Positions 26,249-34,708 of a DNA stretch of 64,000 nt are shown here, piece after piece (the stretch's first letter is position 1; every line of letters begins with the position of its first letter). The notes under the pieces are model-generated. The model did not search any database. It was not told the origin of the DNA and saw only the letters and a list, made by a program, of their open reading frames with translations. Position numbers and translations under genes: made by a program. The stretch is from Chlorobiota bacterium. GTDB taxonomy: Bacteria > Bacteroidota > Ignavibacteria > OLB7. Location: the NCBI GenBank assembly GCA_016700335.1, contig CP065014.1, positions 1,029,001 to 1,093,000 on the forward strand, given 5' to 3'.

Positions 26249-27817
26249 TTGAAAGGATATAATACAACAGAAGATTTTATAAAAGCACTGGAAGCTGCTG
26301 GAGAACTAATTCGAGTTCAAAAAGAAGTAGATCCAATTCTTGAGGTTTCAGAAATTGCTTGTAGAGTTATGGCAATGCAAGGTCCAGCCCTATTGTTTGA
26401 AAATGTCAAGGGTGCATCTATGCCATTACTTATTAATGCATACGGTTCTGAAAAGAAAATGTTAATGGCACTTGGTGCAAATTCCTTTAATGAAATCTCT
26501 GAAAGGATGATGGATTTGTTAGAATTAAAAGCCCCAACTTCTTTTAAAGAAACAATGAAAATGTTGCCTACAATAGCGGGCATCAGAAAATTTCCACCGA
26601 GAACAGTTAAGAATGCTCCTTGCCAGGAAGTTACATATACAAACAATGAGATTGATTTGAATTTAATTCCGATAATTAAATGTTGGCCCCAAGATGGTGG
26701 CAATTTTATTACTTTACCTCAAGTAATAACTAAAAGTTTAAAGTCTGGAGTTCAAAATGTTGGAATGTATAGAATGCAGGTTATTGATAAAAGGACAACT
26801 TTTTTGCATTCTCAATCTCATCATGGTACAGCTGCACATATCAGAGAATATAATGAGGCTGGTATTACAAAAATACCTTGCGTAGTGGCAATTGGGGGTT
26901 CAAGTGTTTCAACCTATGCAGCTACTGCTCCAATGCCTCCAGAGCTTGATGAATGGATTCTTGCAGGTTTCCTTAGGAATGAGCCTGTTGATATGGTAAA
27001 GGCTATTACATGCGATTTGAAAGTCCCAGCTGAAGCAGATATAATTTTAGAAGGCTATATAGATACTCAAGACACAAGAACTGAAGGTCCTTTTGGAGAT
27101 CATACTGGATTTTATACGCTTAAGGACGAATACCCAACTTTTCATATAACTACAATAACCACAAGGAAAAATCCAATTTATTGGACAACAATTGTGGGTA
27201 GGCCCCCTAAAGAAGATTATTTTTTAGGTAAAGCAACTGAAAGAATATTTTTAAATATTTTAAAAAAAACTGTTCCAGAAATTGTTGATATGAACTTACC
27301 AGTATTTGGAGTATTTCATAATTTTTGTTTTGTTTCCATTCGTAAAGAATATCCGTATCATGCAAGAAAAGTTATGAATGCATTATGGGGACTTGGACAA
27401 ATGTCATTAACAAAATATTTAGTAGTTGTGGATAGTGATATTGATGTTCAAAATACTAATGAAGTTTTGTTTTATGTTGGAGCAAACGTTGACCCACAAA
27501 GAGATATGCAATTTACTAGAGGACCAATTGATGTGCTAGATCATGCAAGTGATATAATGGGGATTGGGAGTAAAGTTGGAATTGATGCAACACGTAAATG
27601 GGATGGTGAAGGCTTTAAAAGACTATGGCCTAAAGACTTAAAAATGGATAAAGAGGTTGTTGAAAGTGTAACTTCTAAATGGCTTGAATATGGTATTCCA
27701 GAGAAACTAATGGCTGGAGTTGAAATTGTTAGAGGTGAAAAATTATTAACTGAATTAGAAGCAAGAAGTGGAGGTGGAAAAATTGGAAATATAGAAAGTA
27801 AAGAAGCTCAATTATAA
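26249..27817 (+). CDS. UbiD-family decarboxylase, probably quinone biosynthesis
   Basis: A prenylated-FMN-dependent, non-oxidative decarboxylase of aromatic or polyprenylated aromatic acids. It is 522 residues, cytoplasmic or membrane-associated. The family core is clear: VGMYRMQVIDKRTTFLHSQ (about residues 169-187), HHGTAAHIREYNEAG, IGGSSVSTYAATAPMP, and RTEGPFGDHTGFYTLKDEYP, which holds acidic residues of the active site. In Bacteroidota-type organisms such proteins are generally annotated as menaquinone or ubiquinone pathway decarboxylases; menaquinone is likelier here. No UbiX-type flavin prenyltransferase adjoins it, so the cofactor must come from elsewhere. The start is TTG at 26249 (MKGYNTTEDFIKALE); no ATG fits the conserved N-terminus. 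Confidence 0.88.
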   Translation: MKGYNTTEDFIKALEAAGELIRVQKEVDPILEVSEIACRVMAMQGPALLFENVKGASMPLLINAYGSEKKMLMALGANSFNEISERMMDLLELKAPTSFKETMKMLPTIAGIRKFPPRTVKNAPCQEVTYTNNEIDLNLIPIIKCWPQDGGNFITLPQVITKSLKSGVQNVGMYRMQVIDKRTTFLHSQSHHGTAAHIREYNEAGITKIPCVVAIGGSSVSTYAATAPMPPELDEWILAGFLRNEPVDMVKAITCDLKVPAEADIILEGYIDTQDTRTEGPFGDHTGFYTLKDEYPTFHITTITTRKNPIYWTTIVGRPPKEDYFLGKATERIFLNILKKTVPEIVDMNLPVFGVFHNFCFVSIRKEYPYHARKVMNALWGLGQMSLTKYLVVVDSDIDVQNTNEVLFYVGANVDPQRDMQFTRGPIDVLDHASDIMGIGSKVGIDATRKWDGEGFKRLWPKDLKMDKEVVESVTSKWLEYGIPEKLMAGVEIVRGEKLLTELEARSGGGKIGNIESKEAQL

Positions 27818-27822
27818 ATAAA

Positions 27823-27853
27823 AAAAAGGCTTACAAAATATGTGAGCCTTTTT
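27823..27853. terminator. Bidirectional terminator between the UbiD-type and lipoprotein genes
   Basis: Stem aaaaaggcttaca (27823-27835) with tgtgagccttttt (27841-27853), one wobble pair. T-runs occur on both strands, which suits its place between convergent genes. Confidence 0.85.
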
Positions 27854-27874
27854 AATTATAATAAATTTATTTGA

Positions 27875-28549
27875 TTACTTTAATGAATAACTAATTAAAG
27901 TTCTAATAGATTTACCTTTTGGAGAAGATTCAATTGATTCTAACCTAACTATATAACCAATTTTCTTTGAAAAATTCATTACATTATCATTTGATGAAGA
28001 ATATACTAATTTGTTGTTTCTATAATATTCGCTTGAATTTGTGAATTTAACTTGTTTTGTGGAGATTGTTTCATTCCCTACTTTAATATCTGAATCAATT
28101 CCTGGAAAAAACTTAATTGAAGATTTACCTAAAGAATTTGAATCTTTATATTCAGGAAACAAAAAAGTTGACTCTTTTTGTGTTGAAACTGGGAATGTAT
28201 ACCACAATCCATTAATAGAATCTATAGAAAAATATGATGAAATATCACCATTTGTTTCGTATGAATAATTAGTTGGATCACCTGGTACATTCTTGATTTT
28301 AGTTACAACTGAAACAACATTACTTTTATTGATAAAAGTTGTTGCAGAAGTTACAACTGTATCAACCTCATTTGTTCTATAAGTCTCAACACCATTTGTA
28401 TCATAATGAACATTTGTAAAAGTAAAAGAGCTTCCTTGCTTAGGAATTACAGTTGCAATCTCAGTGTTTACCAAATCAGTTTTAGAGCAAGATGATAGAG
28501 AAATGATTACTGATAAGATTGAAAAAATTTTGAAGTAAGTAAATTTCAT
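27875..28549 (-). CDS. Lipoprotein of unknown function
   Basis: A 224-residue protein with a lipoprotein signal peptide (MKFTYFKIFSILSVIISLSSC, lipid attachment at Cys21). The mature part is rich in Ser, Thr, Asn and beta-strand-like segments, with no cysteines and no motif I recognise. It is probably periplasmic, anchored to the inner or outer membrane. The gene is monocistronic or follows the DUF899 gene at 168 bp on the same strand. Confidence 0.8.
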   Translation of the reverse strand: MKFTYFKIFSILSVIISLSSCSKTDLVNTEIATVIPKQGSSFTFTNVHYDTNGVETYRTNEVDTVVTSATTFINKSNVVSVVTKIKNVPGDPTNYSYETNGDISSYFSIDSINGLWYTFPVSTQKESTFLFPEYKDSNSLGKSSIKFFPGIDSDIKVGNETISTKQVKFTNSSEYYRNNKLVYSSSNDNVMNFSKKIGYIVRLESIESSPKGKSIRTLISYSLK

Positions 28550-28717
28550 GTTAAATTTTTTGATTTTTTAAAAAGTTGTTTTGGTATTTGAGTGGCATTC
28601 TTGAATTTTTGAAATGAACCATTAATACTCGAAATACCGAAAACGTAACATGAATATTTTAATTTTAAGTTTTTCAAATAATTTTTTAAAAAATAAAAAA
28701 TTTATAATAAATGAAAT

Positions 28718-29299
28718 TTAATAATGATACTTAGGTTGCCAATCGTTACATCCTTTTGACAATAGTTCAAAGAAATGCCAAACATTATTATAAGTATCTC
28801 CTGGACCAAAATAGTCTTTATTAGATCTATAAATTTTATTATCTTTTTTAACAAAAGCTGAAACTCCAGGATTATAATATGTTCTGCCACCTTTTAAATA
28901 TGAATAACCTACGTCTTTTATAAAATTTGAATCGTGAGCAGAAATACAATTGAATTCCCAATTCCTACTTTCAGAAAATTCTTTCATAATTGATGGAGGA
29001 TTTGGAGAAATAAGAACGAAAGGTACCCTATCATTTAAAGGTTTTGTTAAGCTGCTAAATCCATCTGCCCATAAAGTGCAATATGTACAACTTTTCCCCA
29101 TATTATGAATAACTAACAACTCATCTTTATCTTGAAAAAGAGAAGATAACATAACTGTATTTCCATCTTTATCTAAAAGTGCATAATCATCAAATTCTTC
29201 TAAAGGTCTTTCCTTACGAAGCTCTAATATCTTCATTCTAAGCACTTCAATTTCAGTTTGTATTGCTTCAATCTGATTGTCTGTTTCTTGATAAGTCAT
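28718..29299 (-). CDS. DUF899-family thioredoxin-like protein
   Basis: 193 residues. A coiled-coil-like N-terminus (QIEAIQTEIEVLRMKILELRKE, about residues 8-29) precedes a thioredoxin-fold domain with the family motif MGKSCTYCTLWADGF (about 87-101), which has a C-x2-C pair. YYNPGVSAFV and GPGDTYNNVWHFFELL are further DUF899 segments. The fold suggests a redox role, but the biochemical function of the family is poorly defined. There is no signal peptide, so it is cytoplasmic. It lies 54 bp downstream of era on the same strand. Confidence 0.85.
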   Translation of the reverse strand: MTYQETDNQIEAIQTEIEVLRMKILELRKERPLEEFDDYALLDKDGNTVMLSSLFQDKDELLVIHNMGKSCTYCTLWADGFSSLTKPLNDRVPFVLISPNPPSIMKEFSESRNWEFNCISAHDSNFIKDVGYSYLKGGRTYYNPGVSAFVKKDNKIYRSNKDYFGPGDTYNNVWHFFELLSKGCNDWQPKYHY

Positions 29300-29353
29300 A
29301 ATAAAAATTGTTGTTAAATTTAAGTAGTAATTTGATTTAATATTTAATTAAAA

Positions 29354-30253
29354 CTAATAGCCAAAACCTTTTAATCTACTTTCGTTTGATTTCCATCCTT
29401 CTTTAACTTTAACAAATAGTTCTAAGTATATTTTCTCACCTAAAAATTCTTCAATTGAAAGCCTAGCATTTGTACCGAGAAGCTTTAACATACTACCACC
29501 TTTCCCAATAACAATTCCTTTTTGTGATTCTCGTTCAACAATTATATCTGCTGTAATACGTGTTTTATCTTTACCATTAGATTCTTGAAACTTAATAATT
29601 TCAATCTCAACTGAATAAGGTAATTCTTTCTTAAACATTTTGAAGGCTTGTTCTCTTATTAACTCACTTACAAAAAATCTTTGTGGCTGATCGCTAACTT
29701 GTTCTGGATCGTACAAAATTTCACCAATAGGTAGGTTCTCAATAATTAACTTTGTTAAAAGCTCAACATTATCATTTTTTAAAGCAGAAATTGGAACAAT
29801 TTCTTTAAAAATTTTCATATTATTATATTTTTCAATAACAGGCAAAGTGACGTTTCTATCATCAAGAGCATCAACTTTATTTAATACTAAAATTACAGGT
29901 TTACCTAATTTAGTAATACCTCCTAAAGCTGTTTCTGCAAGTCTTTCAAAATCTGGTGAAAGCATGTCTAACATTAACAGCACAACATCTGTGTCTCCTA
30001 AAGCATGCTCAATATATCCTAGCATTTTTTCCTGTAAAAGATAAGCTGGTGAAAGAACTCCAGGAGTATCAGTAAAAATAATTTGGGCTTCATCATTAGA
30101 ATAAATCCCCATTACGTTTTTACGTGTTGTTTGGGGTTTCTTAGACACTATTGAAAGGTGTACACCTAAAATAGAATTTAGCAATGTAGATTTGCCTGTA
30201 TTTGGTTCGCCAACAATTGCAACGTAACCAGTTTTAAAATTTTCATTTATCAT
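29354..30253 (-). CDS. era: GTPase Era
   Basis: A ribosome-assembly GTPase that binds the 3' end of 16S rRNA and matures the small subunit. It is 299 residues, the family length. The GTPase domain shows G1 GEPNTGKST (residues 15-23), G3 DTPG (about 62-65) and G4 NKVD (about 126-129). The C-terminal KH domain has GIVIGKGGSMLKLLG (about 245-259) and ends LFVKVKEGW. The G1 loop reads GEPNTGKST where most Era proteins have GRPNVGKST, which is tolerated by the Walker A consensus. A TAnnTTTG box lies only 5 bp before the start codon. Confidence 0.96.
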   Translation of the reverse strand: MINENFKTGYVAIVGEPNTGKSTLLNSILGVHLSIVSKKPQTTRKNVMGIYSNDEAQIIFTDTPGVLSPAYLLQEKMLGYIEHALGDTDVVLLMLDMLSPDFERLAETALGGITKLGKPVILVLNKVDALDDRNVTLPVIEKYNNMKIFKEIVPISALKNDNVELLTKLIIENLPIGEILYDPEQVSDQPQRFFVSELIREQAFKMFKKELPYSVEIEIIKFQESNGKDKTRITADIIVERESQKGIVIGKGGSMLKLLGTNARLSIEEFLGEKIYLELFVKVKEGWKSNESRLKGFGY

Positions 30254-30258
30254 ATTTG

Positions 30259-30266
30259 CAAACTTA
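30259..30266 (-). promoter_or_regulatory. Candidate -7 box of era, very close to the start codon
   Basis: TAAGTTTG on the minus strand fits TAnnTTTG. It ends 5 bp before the era ATG, so a transcript from it would have almost no leader. No -33 TTG at standard spacing. Confidence 0.35.
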
Positions 30267-30423
30267 ATTGAGATTTTACAAATAAAAATATATTCATTTA
30301 TTTTATTCTAAATTTAGATTACTTATTTTTGGTAATAAGTTAAGTTATCGGGATTTTTAAAGTATAGATTAAATGGATTGAATTGTTTTTTTTATTAGAT
30401 TAATTTTAATCAATGTAACAAAA

Positions 30424-30496
30424 GCCATTATAGCTTAGTTGGTAGAGCAACTCATTCGTAATGAGTAGGTCATCGGTTCGATTCCGATTAATGGCT
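30424..30496 (+). tRNA. tRNA-Thr (anticodon CGT)
   Basis: Full cloverleaf. The acceptor stem is GCCATTA/TAATGGC, the D stem GCTT/GAGC around AGTTGGTA, and the anticodon stem ACTCA/TGAGT with loop TTCGTAA. The anticodon CGT is at 30457-30459. The T arm is ATCGG-TTCGATT-CCGAT. Discriminator base is T and CCA is not encoded. The anticodon reads ACG codons for threonine. Confidence 0.95.
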
Positions 30497-30571
30497 CATT
30501 TTAAGCAAAGCTCAATTGAGTTTTAATCATATTATAACTTCAATATTTTAATAATTTTTATTAATAAATAA

Positions 30572-31099
30572 ATGGGAAACGAAATTGGTTTAGGCATTTT
30601 AACTTCAATGTTAACTCCTGCAATTCTTATTTCAGCTTGTGGAACTCTCATTTTATCTACATCTTCAAGATTAGGTAGAGTTGTTGATAGAGTTAGAAAT
30701 TTATTTGTTAGGTTTGAGGAACTATCTCAACATGGTGAGGTTAAAGAAAATAATAGCAAACGAATTTCAATAATATTCTCTCAATTAAGTAAACTTACAA
30801 AAAGATCTAAATATCTACAAAGAGGTATTACAAGTTTTTATGTTAGTTTAAGTTTTTTTGTAGGGACAAGTGTTGTTATTGGAATATTAAATGTAATTGG
30901 TAAAGAATTTAATTGGATTCCAATTGCATTAGGAATTTTTGGAGCTGTAATTTTACTTTATGGAAGTATAATGCTTATTCTAGAAACTAAACTTGCATTG
31001 AGTAGTGTTCATGAAGAAATGGATTTTTTATTGGAAATGGGTCAAGTATTTGCACCTAAAGAACTCCTTGAAATAAAGAAGAAAAAACTTTTTAGTTAA
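30572..31099 (+). CDS. DUF2721-family membrane protein
   Basis: 175 residues. The N-terminal hydrophobic segment GILTSMLTPAILISACGTLILSTSSRLGRVVDRVR (about residues 8-42) is the DUF2721 signature, with conserved 'RLGRVVDR'. Two more membrane segments follow at about 91-112 and 117-138. The loop between is basic and lies probably in the cytoplasm. The function of the family is unknown. It follows the tRNA gene by 75 bp and precedes the phospholipase-D-fold gene by 45 bp. Confidence 0.8.
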   Translation: MGNEIGLGILTSMLTPAILISACGTLILSTSSRLGRVVDRVRNLFVRFEELSQHGEVKENNSKRISIIFSQLSKLTKRSKYLQRGITSFYVSLSFFVGTSVVIGILNVIGKEFNWIPIALGIFGAVILLYGSIMLILETKLALSSVHEEMDFLLEMGQVFAPKELLEIKKKKLFS

Positions 31100-31144
31100 A
31101 GCTATAAGTTTTATTTAAAACTAAAAATTAAATTTATAATTTTT

Positions 31145-32536
31145 ATGAGTTCTAAAATTTATTCAAATTTGATAATTAAATTTATACTTTTTGTAAGTTC
31201 TAATTCAATATTATTTTCTCAAAGTATTGAGGTATATTTTAATAAAAGTGTAAATGTAAATTTAGCCAATCCATTAGAAAATAAATCTAAAGTTACAGAC
31301 TTAGCAAAATTAGTAACAAACATTATAGATTCTGCAAAAACTACTATTGATATAGCAATGTATAGTCTTAATATGAACAATGTAACAGATGCTTTGAAAA
31401 AGGCTAAATTAAGAGGTGTTGTAGTTCGTGTAATTTCACATATAGACAATTTTACAAGCACTGGTAATAATTTTCAAAAGTTAATTCAAAATGGAATTAA
31501 TGTAATATCTAATCCAAAAATTGATTCAGGAATTCAACCTTTAATGCATAATAAATTTTGTGTTATTGATAATAGTATGGTAGTAACTGGAAGTTGGAAT
31601 GCTACTTATAATGGAACTTATTTGGAAGCAAATAATTTAGTAATTGTAAATGACAAATTAGTTTCAGAAACATTTACAACTGAATTTAACGAAATGTGGG
31701 GGAGTGAAAATCAACTTCCAGATTTACAAAAATCAAAATTTGGTTCAAGTAAAACTGATAATACAAACCATAATTTTAAGTTGTTTGATGGGACTGAAAT
31801 AGAAGTATATTTTTCTCCTTCTGATAAATTAACTTCTAAAATAGTGAGGCAAATTGATTTGTCAAAAAATTGTATATATACTTCAAACTTAACAATGACT
31901 TCTAATGAAATTTCAAATGCTTTAAAGAGGAATAAGGAAAATAATAAATCAGATATTCGTTGTTTAATAGATAATACGAGTGATCAAGGTAGTGTTTATA
32001 ATTTCCTTCAAACATTTTGTGATGCTTTGGCATGGGGAAACGATTCAATTTTATTGCACCACAAATATGCAATAACTGATGTAATTCCATTTCAGTCAAC
32101 TAAAAATTCAAGTGTTACAACTGGCTCATTCAACTTCACTTATAGTGCGGAATCAAGGAATGATGAAAATTTAATTGTAATTCATAATTCTTTAATTGCG
32201 AATCAGTTCTTACAAGAATTTTCAAACAGATATAAAGAAGCAAATGGTTTGAGAGATTTTAATTCTATTACTTCTGTAGAAAATGATATTTTTGAAGATA
32301 TAAAGTTGTATCAAAATTCGTATTCAAATATTATTTGGATTGAAAATTTATCACAATATGAATTTAATTATGAGTTATACTCAAATATTGGAAATTTTTT
32401 GATTTCAAATTCTATTGAGCCAAATAATTTATTAAGTAAAATAGATTTAATAACATTCCCAAAAGGTGTTTACTGGCTTAAAACCATAATTCAAGGAAAG
32501 TTAATTTTCAAAAAAATATTAATTCTTAATCAATAA
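31145..32536 (+). CDS. Secreted phospholipase-D-fold protein with probable T9SS tail
   Basis: 463 residues. A signal peptide covers about residues 1-26 (FVSSNSILFSQ). Two HKD motifs form one PLD-type active site: HNKFCVID with following VVTGSWN (His135) and HHKYAITD with following VTTGSFN (His305). Enzymes of this fold cut phosphodiester bonds in phospholipids or nucleic acids. The first half, with TTIDIAMYSLNM before its HKD, resembles single-domain PLD nucleases. The last 70 residues look like a T9SS sorting domain (ends FPKGVYWLKTI...FKKILILNQ). Export through T9SS would put the enzyme outside the cell or on its surface. Substrate remains open; extracellular DNA or lipid are both possible. 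Confidence 0.82.
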   Translation: MSSKIYSNLIIKFILFVSSNSILFSQSIEVYFNKSVNVNLANPLENKSKVTDLAKLVTNIIDSAKTTIDIAMYSLNMNNVTDALKKAKLRGVVVRVISHIDNFTSTGNNFQKLIQNGINVISNPKIDSGIQPLMHNKFCVIDNSMVVTGSWNATYNGTYLEANNLVIVNDKLVSETFTTEFNEMWGSENQLPDLQKSKFGSSKTDNTNHNFKLFDGTEIEVYFSPSDKLTSKIVRQIDLSKNCIYTSNLTMTSNEISNALKRNKENNKSDIRCLIDNTSDQGSVYNFLQTFCDALAWGNDSILLHHKYAITDVIPFQSTKNSSVTTGSFNFTYSAESRNDENLIVIHNSLIANQFLQEFSNRYKEANGLRDFNSITSVENDIFEDIKLYQNSYSNIIWIENLSQYEFNYELYSNIGNFLISNSIEPNNLLSKIDLITFPKGVYWLKTIIQGKLIFKKILILNQ

Positions 32537-32666
32537 ATTATTTGATTTATATTTATTAAGAACATTCTTAATTTGCCTTTTTTAAGATACTTTATAATAA
32601 AAGTACTTTTAATTATTAAACTAATTATTACATTCATTTCGAAACTTATAATCAAAATACTATATT

Positions 32667-34640
32667 ATGAATTTAAATAAATTTTTACTGACATTAATTC
32701 TCACTTTAATATTATGTGGGAATTTGTATGCTCAGGAACCTGAAACTAGCGATCAACAACAATGGTCAAAATGGTGGTATGGATTTTACTTAGGAGCAAA
32801 TTATAACATGTTTAGTGGGAAAGTTTTGGATCTTCAAAATGGATTGCCATTGGTTGCATTACCAGATGGCTTTATTAAAGGAAGTGGCTTTGGTCCTTTA
32901 GCTGGTGGGATATTAGAATATAATTCTGGTGGATTACTTGGTGGCAATTTGCAACTTGGATATAGTGGTAAATCAATTACATTTAATGATTTTGAAACCA
33001 CATCTGTTACATCAGATTCTGTTTTTCAACAAAGATTAACAACTTCACATTCTTTCATTACAATTGAACCAAATTTGAGGTTAAATCTTGGAAACAGGTT
33101 CTTACATTTAACGGCTGGTCCTAGTTTTATGATAAATATGGGTAAAGGTTTTGATTATCAACAAATTAAACTTGGTAATAAACCACCTGTTTCAACAAAA
33201 GCTGATTTACCAAATTCAAGAGGGCTCGTTATAGGTGGGCAAGCTTCAATAGGATATGATTTTATGATTAGCAAGCCATCTTCAATTAGTCAGATTTTGT
33301 TAACTCCATACTTACAATTTCAAACAGGGCAAAGTTTAACAAACCAGATTCAAGGTTCAGATGAAATGTTTGGTATTAATGCATTAAGGCTTGGTTTTCA
33401 GGTTAAATTTGGATCAAGACCAGCAGAGGGAAAAGGTGAAGAACCAACAGTTTTTAACACTGATTTTAATGTAAAAGCTCCAAATGTAATAACTGATTCA
33501 AGAATTTTAAAAGAGACTTTCCCAATTAGGAATTATGTATTCTTTGATCCAACATCAACAGATATACCAACTAGATATAAATTATTACCTAAAACAGATG
33601 CCATTAATTTTAAAGAAAGTGATTTAATTAAATCTGGTGTTTCATCAGGAGGAAGTGATGCAGTTCAAATTAGATCACGTCAACAAATGGAAATATATTA
33701 TAATTTGTTGAATGTATTTGGGGACAGATTGCGCACTAATACTTCAGCAAATGTAACTTTAACTGGATATGCTGCAGGAAACATGAAGAACGCTCAAATT
33801 ATGGCTGATAATGTTAAAAAATACTTAGTGAATAATTTTGATATAGCTGAATATAGAATAACTTCAAGAAATATTGGAGCTCCTTTAAATTATAGTAATG
33901 CTAATACCGAAGATGCGGAACTTATTAAAGCAGAAAGTTATCGAGTTGAAATTACAACAAATCCAATAGATATTTTAAAGCCTGCTATGTTAAATTCTGT
34001 ACAAGAAGAAATGCTTGATAATGATGTAATTGTTACAATTCCTGAAAATGAGGATGTCGCTTTTTGGAGTATAGATGTAAATGAAGAAGGTAAACCACCC
34101 TCAACACAAGGACCTTACAAAGGAACAAATACTGCAAGAATAAATGCTAAAGAATTATTAGGAAATAGAGATGAAGCTAAATATATTTTAAAAATTAATA
34201 TAACAAGGAGAGATGGTTCAGTGGTTTCTTCTCAAGAGCCACAATCAATTAGGTTAACTAAGGGTGATGTAAATGAGAAAGATACACAAGGATTGAGATA
34301 TTCTATTTTATTTGAATTTGACGAATCTAAAACAGTTCAAACATACACTGATTTCCTAGCTCAGTCAGTTGTACCAAATATTTCTAATGGTTCAACAGTA
34401 ATTATTCATGGACACACAGATAACATTGGGAATCCTGATTACAATGCAAAACTTTCACAAAAAAGAGTTGAGGAGACTCAGAAAATTCTTACAAAAGAGT
34501 TGAGTAAATCAGGTAAAACAGTGAAATATGATACATTTGGTTTTGGAGAAGATGATAATAGAACACCATTCGCAAATAGTTCACCAGAAGGACGCTTTTA
34601 TAATAGAACAGTAGTAATAGAGATCATTCCAGGAAATTAA
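32667..34640 (+). CDS. OmpA-family outer-membrane protein with two OmpA-like domains
   Basis: 657 residues. A signal peptide is at 1-22 (LCGNLYAQ). Residues of about 35-250 have alternating strands typical of an outer-membrane beta-barrel (YGFYLGANYNMF, LLGGNLQLGYSG, LRLGFQVKFG). A first OmpA-like segment at about 285-425 (NYVFFDPTSTDIPTRY ... VTLTGYAAG) lacks the full peptidoglycan-binding signature. The C-terminal OmpA domain is canonical: ILFEFDESKT, then HGHTDNIGNPDYNAKLSQKR (about 580-599) with the Asp and Arg that contact peptidoglycan. It probably anchors the outer membrane to the cell wall. A TPR protein gene follows, with which it may be cotranscribed. Confidence 0.85.
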   Translation: MNLNKFLLTLILTLILCGNLYAQEPETSDQQQWSKWWYGFYLGANYNMFSGKVLDLQNGLPLVALPDGFIKGSGFGPLAGGILEYNSGGLLGGNLQLGYSGKSITFNDFETTSVTSDSVFQQRLTTSHSFITIEPNLRLNLGNRFLHLTAGPSFMINMGKGFDYQQIKLGNKPPVSTKADLPNSRGLVIGGQASIGYDFMISKPSSISQILLTPYLQFQTGQSLTNQIQGSDEMFGINALRLGFQVKFGSRPAEGKGEEPTVFNTDFNVKAPNVITDSRILKETFPIRNYVFFDPTSTDIPTRYKLLPKTDAINFKESDLIKSGVSSGGSDAVQIRSRQQMEIYYNLLNVFGDRLRTNTSANVTLTGYAAGNMKNAQIMADNVKKYLVNNFDIAEYRITSRNIGAPLNYSNANTEDAELIKAESYRVEITTNPIDILKPAMLNSVQEEMLDNDVIVTIPENEDVAFWSIDVNEEGKPPSTQGPYKGTNTARINAKELLGNRDEAKYILKINITRRDGSVVSSQEPQSIRLTKGDVNEKDTQGLRYSILFEFDESKTVQTYTDFLAQSVVPNISNGSTVIIHGHTDNIGNPDYNAKLSQKRVEETQKILTKELSKSGKTVKYDTFGFGEDDNRTPFANSSPEGRFYNRTVVIEIIPGN

Positions 34641-34708
34641 AAATTGTAAAAATCTAATTTATGTTAAAAGAATTAGGTAGGTAATTTGTGTCCACAAAGA
34701 TTTGTAAA

